Shown here: piece after piece, positions 44,259 to 55,244 of the stretch
Layout: every line of letters begins with the position of its first letter
Numbering within the stretch: the stretch's first letter is position 1
Source of the DNA: Comamonas koreensis
GTDB taxonomy: Bacteria > Pseudomonadota > Gammaproteobacteria > Burkholderiales > Burkholderiaceae_C
Direction: 5' to 3'
DNA: 64,000 nucleotides
Assembly (NCBI RefSeq): GCF_014076495.1
Contig: NZ_CP043575.1
Coordinates: 3,286,001 to 3,350,000, forward strand
Notes under the pieces: generated by a model
What the model was told of the DNA's origin: nothing
The model's input: the letters and a program-made list of their open reading frames with translations, nothing else
The model's database searches: none
Program-made: the position numbers and the translations under genes

Positions 44259-47200
44259 CTATTTCTGCGATTGGAAAACACGCTGTGCTATACGCTTGCC
44301 GCCCAAATATATATATTCAGTGGCCTTGTTCAGCTCTGAGGGTGAATAGTCAACCAATAAATCATGGCTGGAGTTATAAAACTCGTAGCTCTTGACACCT
44401 GCTTTGACGATAGTCGACCTGTTGTTTTGAGCATCGTAGGTATACTCAACTTTAGAAGCAGCGTTGTCGCAGTCCACACATATCAAGTTAGAGGCATTGT
44501 CATAGGTGTACTTCTTACCATCACCGACGACAATATTCCCATATGCATCGTAGCTATAGTAGTAGCCACACCGCCTTTTTGCGTGCTGGTCAGCTTGTTA
44601 TTGTTATCATAGTTATAGCTGAGCGTATTGTTGCCGAATTTTTGACTGGTGATATTGCCGTTGCCACCATAACCCAACACCCCTGAACCCCAAGGTCCAT
44701 TAGAAGAAATCAGCCTATTTATTTTGTCATAGCTTAATGTACGGTTGTAATCAGCATCTACCGAATCTCGAATCGAAGTTAAATTACCTACACCGCCGTA
44801 ACTGTAAGAGTTGTTGTTGTAATTTACCCCACCACCTCTGCGCGTGGTGAACGTACTTGGCCATAAACGAGCGTTTTGTTGATATTCCGTGATCGTGCCA
44901 TTCAAATAATTAATTTGCCTCAGCTGACCAGACGGCCAATAGGTGATATTTCGAACATAGCCTGAAACTTGCGTTGGCCGCCCCAGCGCATTGGGCGAAT
45001 AGCTCACCGTTTTTCCGGATGGATAAGTGATGGAGGCGAGTTGGTCGAGGCCGTTATATGAATATGTGGCCTTGAAAGTCTGCCCGTCCACCTGAAGCGT
45101 TTCGCTGGTCATGTTTCCATTGGCATCGTAGCTATAGCTACGATTGCCTGTTGAGGACCTGGCCGTTAGAGGCATGTGCGTCTTGCTGTAGGTATTACTG
45201 ACATTTGGAGTTCCACTGGGGTAGGTTATAGAGGTCAGTCTGTTTTGTGCATCATAGGCATAGCGGGTGGTTGCCGAAGCGCCCACCGCACTAGAGGTCA
45301 TGTTGCCAGCGGCATCGCGTCCATACTTTGTGACGCCAGTCTCTGGATTAGTCACTGACTCCAAATGATAATTGCTGTTATATTTATAGCTGCGCGTTAA
45401 TCCTGCCTGGGTGGCAGACGTCATAAGGCCTTTGCTATTTCGGGCAATGGTCACGCTTGCAGATGCTTCAGGAGCTGAAATACCCATTAGCAGTTGCTGA
45501 TCCGGATCGCCATAGGATCTGTAGCTATAGGTTGTCACATTGCCGCGCTCATCTGTCACTCTCTTAGTGCCTGCACCGTAGACCACATTGCTTGAGGTAT
45601 TGTCTGCATTAGAAATCCGCGTGATTCGATCCAATATATCGAACTGGTAGCTCGTACCGGCATTGGAATCTGGGTCTGACTCAAATGTGCGGCGGCCAAG
45701 CACATCCACTGTAAATTTTCGGGCGATACCACCCAGAGTCACCCCCGTAGCTTGGCCAAAGCCGTTGTACACCGTGCGCTCTACCAATGCGCCACGAGTG
45801 GCTGTTTTCGTGGTGGCAGTGTAGGCGACCGAAACTGAGCTGCCAGCAGGATAATCAATGGATGTGATTCTGTTCATACCGTCATATCTCAACCTAGTTG
45901 TATGCCCATCTCCATTGGTTTCCGATATGACATTACCAGCATCATCCACTTGCCTTCTGATAGAAATGCTCTCGGGCTGCGTTTCGGACTGGGGTATGCC
46001 TCGCTTGAAATTGGAGTAGTTATGTACCTGCGAGCGGGGCAGAGTTTTTGCAACCATATTGCCTTGCGAATCATACCGATAAGTGGTAGTGACTCCATCC
46101 TCAGTAAAAGAGGTCAAGTTTCCATTCCCATCGAACGCGCGGCTTATCGAGCTGCCGGTGAAGCTTTCATTTTGGGGCTTATTGATGATCCATTTAGCAG
46201 CATTCGTGTAGTAGCTAATGGTAGTAGTCTTGCTTCCACCTGAAGTACCAGACTCAACAACCGTTCTTGGATTTCCATAGCCGTCAAATTGGCTGTTGGT
46301 GACGGTATAGGTTGCACCATCGCGCACCGTGGTCTTCTTGGTCAGGATGGGTGCGTTGGTTTGTCCGGAATCTACCTTGGTGACAAATGCACCTGGCCTG
46401 AAATAGTTTTCGTTGGATATTTTTTGTTTGTCCCAGGTGTAGGTTTCGGTTTGTGCATTACCTGTCTTCTTAGACATTAGCAACCCTACCATCCAGACCG
46501 TACCCGAGCTTGAGTAATTGGGACCTATATGTTGATAGGTGATGGTGCCACTAGGGGTGGTGACAGTAGTAGTGTCATACGTGTTGCGGCTGCCGGGGGC
46601 ATAGCGAAAGCTCCAATTGCCGCCATTATTGCTGCTTTTGCCTTTGACGACCGTCGTTCGGCTCAATGGATTCGCCTGACTGTCAAAATATACAAAATCG
46701 TATGTGTAGTTGATAACACCTCCTTGCGGATAGGTCACATTCCTCATCACATGACTACCGGGCAAGGTATTTAGATTACCGTTGTATTGGTATTTCCAAG
46801 ATGTGCCATCGGGCCGCGTCACCGATGTTAAAAAGTAGCTATACAGGACATTCGGCACAGCCTGGTAACCATAATTCCAGGCTTGTCCCGCACTACTGAT
46901 TCGACTGATTCTGGGAGTTCTTGCACCACTGTCGGCATAAGTAAATGCTATGTTGCGGCCGTCATTGGTCACAATATTGGATATTTCTGAAGATGCACTC
47001 GCTTTGTAATTGATAACGGCATTGTTTCCGTTTCTATCAATGATTTTGGTGGTGAACCATGCAAATATAGGGTTAACGCCGCCAGTCATGTTCACCAGAT
47101 GGGTCATCTCATACTGTATGCCATCTGGGGAAAATACCCTTAATCCGCCACTGTTGATACAGTCTGCTCTCCATCGCTGTGTCGTCAGCATCAGAGGCGA

Positions 47201-47650
47201 TGAGTTGCCAGTAAATACCAGGAGTTGGCGACTACCATCTGGCAGTTCCAGAACTGGATTATCAGCCACTGTTTGGGCATTCTTATTCAAACAGATGGTG
47301 CGCTCTTTGTTTTTTAAAACGCGGCCGAAGTGAATGCTCCACCCTACCCCAGCGCCAGAGGACGATTCGTAGGCCGCAGGGTTCAGTGGCTCAACAGAAG
47401 AACTGTTGTAAGACCTTATCACCTTAAGATCAAACCCCCCATTTCCGGGAAGATGGAGGTCAACGTACTGACGCTGCAACGATCCAGAGAATGGATCAAT
47501 ATTTTCACTGATGCTTTGATTAATATAATCCCGGTTGGGATACAGCCCGGGATCTTTGTATAAATCAGGTATGACCTCTTGAGAAAAGCTAGTATGCGCA
47601 TAGATCGTCATCAATACAAACGCACAATAGCGATATAGCTTTTTAGTCAT
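44259..47650 (-). pseudogene. Secreted Rhs/YD-repeat shell protein, frameshifted near its 3' end
   Basis: Starting at 47650, MTKKLYRYCAFVLMTIYAHT is a signal peptide (cleavage after SFSQ). It is followed by an N-terminal domain (NIDPFSGSLQRQYVDLHLPG) and a long array of YD/Rhs repeats such as YDANGNMTSETLQVDGQTF and YDAQNRLTSITYPSG. At about 44560 the frame is lost: GGVATT should continue YSYDAYGNIVVGDGKKYTYD, and one missing base in ACTAC(C)TATAGC explains it. The correct frame then runs to 44259 and ends TEYIYLGGKRIAQRVFQSQK. With the base restored the product has about 1130 residues. It stops exactly where one-piece Rhs proteins enter the core, which is carried by the next gene. Confidence 0.85.
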
Positions 47651-48915
47651 AAGATCACCCTTTTATTCATTGGCAGTTACTTTAGTATTGACCGCGATAT
47701 CCATTGCGAATTTGCGCAATGGCTGCGGGTAACGATACCGGGAGCACCACTTTTTATAAGTTACACGCAGGTAAGAAATTTCCGTGGTTTTTCCTGGATC
47801 ATATGACGTCAAAATTTAATACTTTTCCCAATGACAGTCAAATTTTCAATAATTATTGACTATGAATATTATTTAATTGCGACACCAAATGTTGACGAGA
47901 AACTTACAATCTGCATTTACAAACATGTAATTAGCTGATTAACTCAAATAATTTCCTAGATAACATTTATGCCGATGTACCAGCTCTTTTTTGCGCTGGA
48001 GCATACCTAGTCACGGAGGGCATGCACGATCCAGTTCATCTGTTTTTGGCACCCACAGGAAGGCTCTAAGAAATGAAAATTTACTAATTCAATCCTTTAA
48101 TGACACAATGAATCACCCCAATATGGCGGTAAATCCACTCCAATCATGGCAGCCATTTAGCCTCAGCTAGCTGAATTTGTAACTTCCTTGCTTATACTTG
48201 TAGGCCATAGATAGAACCTCATCCCTTGCTAGATTGGTAAGCGTATCAAGCGGTGACGAAATTTGTTTCTTCTAGGTGTACGGATGGCTGAAACACGCGC
48301 CTGTTTAGCCGTTCGCCAGCTTGAGGAATGCAAGGCCCTCGGCCGAGCTATTTGGGTTAGGCCACCAGTAATTGAGCGCTGACCTGTTTGGAATCGCATA
48401 CACGACCCAGCAAACGGAAGGTTTACGGTGGAAGCTAGGCGCCCCCGACGAGGCATCAAGCAGCAGGCAGTACAGGACGACAAGGCTTGGCACGGCCGAC
48501 GAGGCAACGATGTATCAAGGTTTGCGTTAGCGGCTCCTAGAACCAGTCGCTGGCAAACAACGCCCTTCGAACCCCAGCCCATCCCCTAGGGAGAACCCGC
48601 GCTGTTCTTGACTTACAGCAAGCTCTGTTCACACTCTAGGCAACACAATCGGCTCAAGCTCTTGGCAAAGCGGGCCCGAAACACCGTGCTGCAGCCAGGA
48701 CTGAAGGCTCTTTGGACTGCAGCAATTTCTGCTTTATCTAGTTTTTTAGAGCCTTGCGCGCTCTTAATTTAGTAGCAATCTGCGCATTTTCGCTGACAGA
48801 CAAGGGCCACACCTTCGTCGAAGGTAGTTCGTATCAGGTATTCGATAAATTGAATTAATGAGTATCTTGGATATACAATAGTTTCAAGAATTTCTGAAAA
48901 CTAAAAACTTACCCC
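47651..48915. other. AT-rich intergenic region upstream of the Rhs genes and cydD
   Basis: About 1.26 kb without a convincing gene. The first part (47651-48230) is AT-rich and must hold the Rhs promoter. The part 48250-48600 is GC-richer and contains a 117-residue open frame (48229-48582, minus) with no recognisable features; it looks like debris of a lost gene. The last part leads into cydD. No terminal repeats or attachment sites were identified by eye. Confidence 0.4.
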
Positions 48916-50646
48916 ATGCCATCCACCCGCGCCACCTCCTCCGCCATCAGCCCTGCTGTGGCAACGCGCCCCTCTGCGAAGGGCGCGTGGTGGCAGGTGC
49001 TGGCAGCCTTGCTGTGGTTGCCGCAGGCGGCAGTGATAGCCTGGGGGATTGAGGCGATCCACCAGCAAGCGGCTTGGTCGACATTGGCCAAGGCTTGCGT
49101 CCTGTTCCTGGCCTTGGGCTTGCTGCGGGCCCTGGTCGATGGCTATGGCCTGCGCCGCGCTTTTGCCGCAGCGCGCGCCCACACGCAGCAGCTGCGGCTG
49201 CAGGCCTTGCAGGCATTGGCGCTGCACTCGCCCCTGCACCCGCATCGCCCATCGGCCGGGCTGGCGGCCAGTGTGCTCAACGAGCAGGCCGACCACATCA
49301 CGCCCTACTGGGCTCGCTACACGACAGCGCGCACCAAGGTCATGGTGGTGCCGCTGGTCATCCTCGTCTGTGTGTTCAGCCTGTCCTGGGTGGCGGGCTT
49401 GGTGCTGCTGGTGGCCGCGCCCTTGATCCCCATCTTTATGGCGCTGGTGGGCTGGCGGGCCGAGGCGGCCAGCAAAAAACATTTGCAGGATGTCGGCAAC
49501 CTGAACCAGTTTTTGCTCGATCGCCTGCAGGGCCTGGCCAGTATTCGCGGTCTGGGTGCGGTCGGGCAAGTTGCGCAACAGCTGGCCGGTGCGGCAGAGC
49601 AGCTGCGCGCCAACACCATGGCCGTGCTCAAGATTGCGTTTCTGTCCTCTGCAGTGCTGGAGCTTTTCTCCGCGCTGGGCGTGGCCCTGGTCGCTGTGTA
49701 TGTCGGGTTCCATCTGCTGGGCCAGATCCCGTTTGGCAGCTGGGGCGGTACCTTGGGCTTGGCGCAGGCCATGTTTGTGCTGCTGCTGGCCCCGGCATTT
49801 TTTGAGCCGCTGCGCGAGCTATCGGCCGTGTGGCATGACAAGGCCTCAGGTGTGGCGGCCGAGCAGGCACTGCAAGCGCTGCAGCAGCCTGGCCCGCAGA
49901 TGGTGGGTGGTGGCGATAGCGACCAGGACCGCGCGGCCAGCGCCAACACCGCAGCGGCTGCCGCGCTGACGATCCGAGACCTCAGCTTTCAATACAGTGC
50001 CGACAGCCCCTTGGTGGTCAAGGCCTTCAGCGCCGAGATTGCCGCTGGCGAGCGCGTTGCGCTGTGGGGCGAAAGCGGCAGCGGCAAATCCACGGTGATG
50101 GCGCTGATCGCGGGCCTGGCAGCGCCCAGCGCAGGCAGCATCCACATCGATGGACGACCCATGGATGCAGCCCACGCCGCCGGCCTGCGCAGCGGCATGG
50201 CCTGGGTGGCGCAAAAGCCCCATGTGCTGGCCGCCAGCCTGGTGGACAACATTCGCCTGGGCCGAGATATCGACGAGGCCGCACTGCAGCAAGCGGTGCA
50301 GAGCGCGGCCCTGGGCCCCGTGTTGGCCTTGCGCGGCAATGCCGTGGTGGGCGACGGGGGCCTGGGCCTGTCGGGTGGCGAGGCCTTGCGCCTGACCCTG
50401 GCACGCGCAGCCGCCACGCCTGGCTGCCGCCTGGTGCTGGCCGATGAGCCCACGGCCCATCTGGATGCCGAGACCGCCCAGTTTGTGCGCCAGGGCCTGC
50501 TGGCCTTGGCAGCGCGCGGCGCGACCTTGGTGGTGGCCACCCATGATCCGCTTCTGGCCGCCTGCATGGACCGGGTGCTGTCGCTCGATGGCAGCCAGCC
50601 GCCCATTGCCGCTGGCCTGCCCGCCGCCATGAGGAGCATCGCATGA
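48916..50646 (+). CDS. cydD: ABC exporter subunit CydD, cytochrome bd assembly
   Basis: A 576-residue half-transporter of the CydDC type, which exports glutathione/cysteine and is needed for assembly of cytochrome bd. Six membrane segments (about 20-320; VLAALLWLPQAAVIAWGIEA is the first) carry the coupling region LQDVGNLNQFLLDRLQGLAS. The nucleotide-binding domain has Walker A GESGSGKST, the signature GLGLSGGEALRL and Walker B LVLADEPTAHLD. Its stop overlaps the cydC start by four bases (ATGA). First gene of the cydDCABX locus; an AT-rich promoter region lies upstream. Confidence 0.93.
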   Translation: MPSTRATSSAISPAVATRPSAKGAWWQVLAALLWLPQAAVIAWGIEAIHQQAAWSTLAKACVLFLALGLLRALVDGYGLRRAFAAARAHTQQLRLQALQALALHSPLHPHRPSAGLAASVLNEQADHITPYWARYTTARTKVMVVPLVILVCVFSLSWVAGLVLLVAAPLIPIFMALVGWRAEAASKKHLQDVGNLNQFLLDRLQGLASIRGLGAVGQVAQQLAGAAEQLRANTMAVLKIAFLSSAVLELFSALGVALVAVYVGFHLLGQIPFGSWGGTLGLAQAMFVLLLAPAFFEPLRELSAVWHDKASGVAAEQALQALQQPGPQMVGGGDSDQDRAASANTAAAAALTIRDLSFQYSADSPLVVKAFSAEIAAGERVALWGESGSGKSTVMALIAGLAAPSAGSIHIDGRPMDAAHAAGLRSGMAWVAQKPHVLAASLVDNIRLGRDIDEAALQQAVQSAALGPVLALRGNAVVGDGGLGLSGGEALRLTLARAAATPGCRLVLADEPTAHLDAETAQFVRQGLLALAARGATLVVATHDPLLAACMDRVLSLDGSQPPIAAGLPAAMRSIA

Positions 50647-52364
50647 AGGCCTGGAACGCGCTGCGCCCCATCGTCCAGCTGTTTGCGCAATCGCCCTACC
50701 GCCGGCGCATGCTGCTGGGCAGTCTGCTCGCTGCGATCACCGTGTGCGCCGGCATGGCGCTGCTGGGCTTGTCGGGCTGGTTCCTCACCGCGGCCTATGT
50801 GGCGGGTCTTTCTACCGCCACGGCCGTGGTGTTTGATGTGTTTGCGCCCGGCGCGGGCGTGCGCTTTTTCTCGATGCTGCGCACCGGCGCGCGCTACAGC
50901 GAGCGGGTCGTCACCCACGATGCAACGTTGCGCGTGCTGGCCGCCCTGCGGGTGCAGCTGTTCTCGCGCTTGGCCGCCGCAGATACCGCATTGGCTCTGC
51001 GCCAGCGCCCTGCCCGCCTGCTGCACCGCCTCACCGCCGACATCGATGCGCTGGATGCCGTCTACCTGCGCCTGCTCACCCCCGCCGTATCGCTGCTCAT
51101 CAGCGCCTGCGTGACTGCATTGGCTTTAACGATCTTCTTGAACTGGCAAAGCGGCCTGCTGGTGGGCGCCATGGTGCTGGCCGGTGGCCTGGCCTGCGTG
51201 GCCTGGTGTGTGCGCCAGGGCTTTATGACCGCGCTGCGCCGCAGTTTTGCCGGCGAGCAACTGCGGGCCCAGGTGATTGATGCGGTGGGCGCGCAGACCG
51301 AGCTGGTGATGGCCGGCAGCCTGCAGCGCCAGATGGCCCGCATTGCTGCGGCAGAGCGCCAGCAGTGGGCTGCCGATATCCGCCTCAACCGGCTGGAATC
51401 GCAGCTGGCCGTTGCGATGGCGATGCTGGGCCACTGCGCCACCGCTGCTGCGCTGCTTTGCGCGGCCTGGCTGGCGCAGAAGGGCGAGATTGGGGCACCC
51501 ATTGCCGCGCTGGCCACCTTGCTGCTGCTCGCGGCGCTGGAGCCCCTCGTCCACATCCGCCGTGGTGCGATGGAGGCGGGCCGCACCTTGCTCGCTGCGC
51601 GCCGTATTGCCCCGCTGCTCGATACGCCGGCCCACACCGCCGCCACAGACAACCGCGCACCGGCAGCCGGCCTGGCCGTCGACATGCAGGCCGTGGGCCT
51701 GCAACACCCGGGCAGCGCCCGCGCCTTGCTGCAGCAGATCGATCTGCAAGTGGCCGATGGCGAATGGCTGGTGCTGGCAGGGCCCAGCGGCGCGGGCAAA
51801 TCCAGTTTGATGGCGCTGATCGCGGGCGACCTGGCACCCAGTGCCGGCCAGGTGCTGCGCAAGCCATGCGCCAGCCTGCCCCAGCGCACGGAGCTGTTCC
51901 AGGCCAGCGTGGCCGCCAACCTGCGCCTGGGCCGGCCTGACGCCAGCGATGCCGAGCTGTGGGCCGCACTGCAAACGGCAGGCCTGGCCGATGTCATCGG
52001 CGCCCTGCCGGGGCAACTGAACACGCCCCTGGGCAGCCAGGGCGCGGGCCTGTCGGGGGGCGAATCGCGCCGCCTGGCGCTGGCCCGCCTGCTGCTGCAC
52101 CCAGCGCCCTTGGGCTTGCTGGACGAACCCACCGAAGGCCTGGACCGCCAGACCGCCGCCCAGGTGATGCATGCGATTGCGCAATGGCATGCAAAGCGGG
52201 CCGCCAGCGGCCAGGGCGCCATCGTGATGGCCAGCCATTTGCAGCGCGAGGCGCGCCACGCCGACCGCATTGTCTGGATCGCCCCCTTGCAAGAGGGCAT
52301 GGCACAAGCGCGCAAGGGCACGGCGGAGTTTGAAGCGCTGTTGCAGCGATTGCGGCCTGGCTAG
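50643..52364 (+). CDS. cydC: ABC exporter subunit CydC, cytochrome bd assembly
   Basis: A 573-residue half-transporter that pairs with CydD. The membrane domain begins RRMLLGSLLAAITVCAGMAL and has GVRFFSMLRTGARYSERVVT, characteristic of CydC, where the Arg-rich loop is involved in haem binding or coupling. The nucleotide-binding domain has Walker A AGPSGAGKSS, signature GAGLSGGESRRLALARL and Walker B PLGLLDEPTEGLD. It is translationally coupled to cydD and followed after 90 bases by cydA, so assembly factors and oxidase are likely made together. Confidence 0.93.
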   Translation: MKAWNALRPIVQLFAQSPYRRRMLLGSLLAAITVCAGMALLGLSGWFLTAAYVAGLSTATAVVFDVFAPGAGVRFFSMLRTGARYSERVVTHDATLRVLAALRVQLFSRLAAADTALALRQRPARLLHRLTADIDALDAVYLRLLTPAVSLLISACVTALALTIFLNWQSGLLVGAMVLAGGLACVAWCVRQGFMTALRRSFAGEQLRAQVIDAVGAQTELVMAGSLQRQMARIAAAERQQWAADIRLNRLESQLAVAMAMLGHCATAAALLCAAWLAQKGEIGAPIAALATLLLLAALEPLVHIRRGAMEAGRTLLAARRIAPLLDTPAHTAATDNRAPAAGLAVDMQAVGLQHPGSARALLQQIDLQVADGEWLVLAGPSGAGKSSLMALIAGDLAPSAGQVLRKPCASLPQRTELFQASVAANLRLGRPDASDAELWAALQTAGLADVIGALPGQLNTPLGSQGAGLSGGESRRLALARLLLHPAPLGLLDEPTEGLDRQTAAQVMHAIAQWHAKRAASGQGAIVMASHLQREARHADRIVWIAPLQEGMAQARKGTAEFEALLQRLRPG

Positions 52365-52454
52365 CCCGGTTCACGCAACACAGGTATTTGTCAGTTTGGA
52401 ACCCACGTAGTTTTTCTACCAGATCGAGCACTTACAACACGGAAGGACCAGTTC

Positions 52455-54056
52455 ATGGATCTCGACATCGTCGGGCTATCAAGATTGCAGTTTGCACTCA
52501 CAGCCCTGTACCACTTTCTCTTCGTTCCCCTGACCCTGGGGCTGTCCATGCTGATCGCCATCATGGAGACGGTCTATGTGATGACGCGGCGTGTCATCTG
52601 GCGCCAGATGACCAAGTTCTGGGGCGTGCTCTTTGGCATCAACTTCGCCATCGGCGTGGCGACCGGTCTGGTGATGGAGTTCCAGTTCGGCATGAACTGG
52701 AGCTACTACAGCCACTATGTGGGCGACATCTTTGGCGCCCCGCTGGCCATCGAAGGGCTGATGGCCTTCTTCCTGGAGGCGACCTTTGTCGGTCTGTTCT
52801 TCTTTGGCTGGGACAAGCTCTCGCCGGTCAAGCACTTGATCGTCACCTGGCTCACGGCCCTGGGCACCAATCTGTCGGCGCTGTGGATTCTGATCGCCAA
52901 TGGCTGGATGCAGAACCCGGTGGGCGCGGTCTTCAACCCGCAGACCATGCGCATGGAAGTCAATGACTTCGCCGCCGTGCTCACCAACCCGGTGGCGCAG
53001 GCTAAGTTTGTGCACACCGTCTCTGCCGGTTATGTCTGCGCAGCCATCTTTGTGCTGGGCGTGTCGGCCTGGTACCTGCTCAAGGGCCGCCATGTGGCGC
53101 TGGCCAAGCGCTCGATGACGGTGGCCGCCGCCTTTGGCCTGGCCGGCTCACTGTCAGTCGTGGTGCTGGGTGATGAGTCCGGCTACCTGTCGGGCGAGCA
53201 CCAGAAGATGAAGCTCGCTGCCATTGAAGCGATGTGGGAGACCGAGCCTGCACCGGCCGCCTTCACCGCCATTGGCTTTCCTGACCAGGAAGCGCGCGAG
53301 ACCCATTACGCGATCCATATCCCATGGGCGATGGGCTTGATCGGCACGCGCTCGCTCGATACCGAGCTGCAGGGCATCAACGACCTGGTCAAGCACGCCG
53401 AGGTGCTGATCCGCGACGGTATCAAGGCCTATGACGCGCTGGAGAAGATTCGCGATGCCGGCTCGACGACCACGATCTCGCCCGAGCTCAAGGAGCAGTT
53501 CGAGGCCAATGGCAAGTCGCTGGGCTATGCCTTGCTGCTCAAGCGCTATGTCGATGACCCGCGCCAGGCCAGCGACGCACAGATCGCCAAGGCGGCCTGG
53601 GACACGGTTCCGCAGGTGGCTCCGCTGTTCTGGACCTTCCGCATCATGGTCGCGCTGGGCATGTTCTTCATCGTGCTGACGGCTGCATTCTTCTACCTCG
53701 CCTCGCGCCACCAGCTGGAAAACCGCCGCTGGCTGCTGTGGGTGGCGGTATGGTCCATTCCGCTGCCCTGGGTTGCGATCGAGTGCGGCTGGTTCGTGGC
53801 CGAGTTTGGCCGCCAGCCCTGGATCATCGAAGGCGTGCTGCCCACCGCTGTGGCCGCGTCCAACCTGGGCGTCACCACCTTGCTGATCACGATCCTCGGC
53901 TTTGTGGCGCTGTACACGGTGCTGCTGATCATCGAGATGAAGCTGATGCTCAAGGCCATCCAAAAGGGCCCCGAGCTCGAGCCCGAGCAGCGCGATCCGC
54001 AGCCGCTGAGCTATGCCTCGATCGCCACGGCGCAACCCACCTATTCGGGAAAGTAA
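52455..54056 (+). CDS. cydA: Cytochrome bd ubiquinol oxidase subunit I
   Basis: A 533-residue subunit I of cytochrome bd, the high-affinity terminal oxidase that passes electrons from ubiquinol to oxygen. LSRLQFALTALYHFLFVPLT carries the His ligand of haem b595, ETEPAPAAFTAIGFPDQEAR lies in the quinol-binding Q loop, and GRQPWIIEGVLPT is the conserved GRQPW region. The Q loop is of ordinary length for the proteobacterial long-loop form. GGAAGGA precedes the ATG. It is separated from cydB by four bases. Confidence 0.97.
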   Translation: MDLDIVGLSRLQFALTALYHFLFVPLTLGLSMLIAIMETVYVMTRRVIWRQMTKFWGVLFGINFAIGVATGLVMEFQFGMNWSYYSHYVGDIFGAPLAIEGLMAFFLEATFVGLFFFGWDKLSPVKHLIVTWLTALGTNLSALWILIANGWMQNPVGAVFNPQTMRMEVNDFAAVLTNPVAQAKFVHTVSAGYVCAAIFVLGVSAWYLLKGRHVALAKRSMTVAAAFGLAGSLSVVVLGDESGYLSGEHQKMKLAAIEAMWETEPAPAAFTAIGFPDQEARETHYAIHIPWAMGLIGTRSLDTELQGINDLVKHAEVLIRDGIKAYDALEKIRDAGSTTTISPELKEQFEANGKSLGYALLLKRYVDDPRQASDAQIAKAAWDTVPQVAPLFWTFRIMVALGMFFIVLTAAFFYLASRHQLENRRWLLWVAVWSIPLPWVAIECGWFVAEFGRQPWIIEGVLPTAVAASNLGVTTLLITILGFVALYTVLLIIEMKLMLKAIQKGPELEPEQRDPQPLSYASIATAQPTYSGK

Positions 54057-54060
54057 CACC

Positions 54061-55215
54061 ATGATCTTGCATACACTTTTGAACTACGACACCCTGCGTG
54101 TCATCTGGTGGGTCCTGCTGGGCGTGCTGCTGATCGGCTTTGCCGTGATGGATGGCTTTGACCTGGGCACCGGCATGCTCCTGCCCTTCCTGGGCAAGAA
54201 CGACCTGGAGCGCCGCGTCATCATCAATGCCGTGGGCCCTACCTGGGAAGGCAACCAAGTCTGGCTGGTGCTGGGCGGTGGCGCCATCTTTGCCGCCTGG
54301 CCGCAGCTCTATGCGGTGTCCTTCTCGGGCTTTTACCTGGCCATGTTCGTGATCCTGATCGGTCTGATCCTGCGCCCGGTCGCCTTCAAGTACCGCAGCA
54401 AGAACGAGTCCCCCGCCTGGCGCAGCCGCTGGGACTGGGCGCTGTTTGCCGGCAGCTTTATCCCCGCGCTGATCTGCGGCGTGGCCATGGGCAATGTGCT
54501 CCAGGGCGTGCCCTTCCGCCTGACGCCTGAGCTCTATATCCACTACGACGGCAGCTTCTTTGGCCTGCTCAACCCCTTCGCGATCCTCGCTGGCCTCATC
54601 TCCGTCACCATGCTGCTGATGCATGGCGCGGCCTGGCTGTGCATCAAGACTGAAGGCGCCATTGCCGCCCGTGCCCGCACCGTGGGCAGCATCTCGGCGG
54701 TTGTGACTGCTGTGCTGTTCGTGCTCGCCGGCATCGTGCTGTGGAAGTTTGTTGACGGCTACAGCATCACCTCGGCGCTGAACACCACCGGCCCATCGAA
54801 CCCGCTGTTCAAGACCGCAGCCCACGCGCCCGGCGCCTGGATGCAGAACTACCAGCAGCACCCCTGGACGATGGCTGCGCCGATTCTCGGCGTGCTGGGC
54901 TGCCTGATCGCAGCGGTGCTGATCCGTGCCCGCAAGGATGGCCTGGCGATGATCACCAGCGGCCTGGGCATTGCCGGCATCATCCTGACCGTGGGCGCTT
55001 CGATGTTCCCGATGATCCTGCCCTCGTCGGTGGACCCGCGCTTTAGCCTCACGGTCTGGGATTCGTCGTCCAGCCACATGACCTTGTTCATCATGCTGGT
55101 CTGCACCCTCATCTTCATGCCGCTGATCCTGGCCTACACCAGCTGGGTCTACTCGGTCCTCTGGGGCAAGGTCAATGCCAAGGACATCAACGACGGCAAC
55201 GGCCACGCTTACTGA
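54061..55215 (+). CDS. cydB: Cytochrome bd ubiquinol oxidase subunit II
   Basis: A 384-residue integral membrane subunit II. The N-terminus LRVIWWVLLGVLLIGFAVMD with DGFDLGTGMLLPFLGKND and GPTWEGNQVWLVLGGGAIFA is highly characteristic, and eight to nine membrane helices follow, ending with MPLILAYTSWVYSVLWGKVN. It completes the cytochrome bd core with CydA. It begins four bases after the cydA stop and is followed by the small subunit cydX. Start at 54061; the longer frame from 54013 lies inside cydA. Confidence 0.97.
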   Translation: MILHTLLNYDTLRVIWWVLLGVLLIGFAVMDGFDLGTGMLLPFLGKNDLERRVIINAVGPTWEGNQVWLVLGGGAIFAAWPQLYAVSFSGFYLAMFVILIGLILRPVAFKYRSKNESPAWRSRWDWALFAGSFIPALICGVAMGNVLQGVPFRLTPELYIHYDGSFFGLLNPFAILAGLISVTMLLMHGAAWLCIKTEGAIAARARTVGSISAVVTAVLFVLAGIVLWKFVDGYSITSALNTTGPSNPLFKTAAHAPGAWMQNYQQHPWTMAAPILGVLGCLIAAVLIRARKDGLAMITSGLGIAGIILTVGASMFPMILPSSVDPRFSLTVWDSSSSHMTLFIMLVCTLIFMPLILAYTSWVYSVLWGKVNAKDINDGNGHAY

Positions 55216-55244
55216 GCGCCGCTGCACACAGAAAGGATTCGATT

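Noticed and set aside
44259..44486. Separate 75-residue gene after the Rhs shell
   Set aside because: Its sequence is the direct continuation of the shell's YD repeats in a shifted frame, so it is the 3' end of the same gene.
48229..48582. A 117-residue minus-strand open frame in the gap before cydD
   Set aside because: No start context, no domain, Cys/Arg-rich composition typical of a chance frame; treated as debris.
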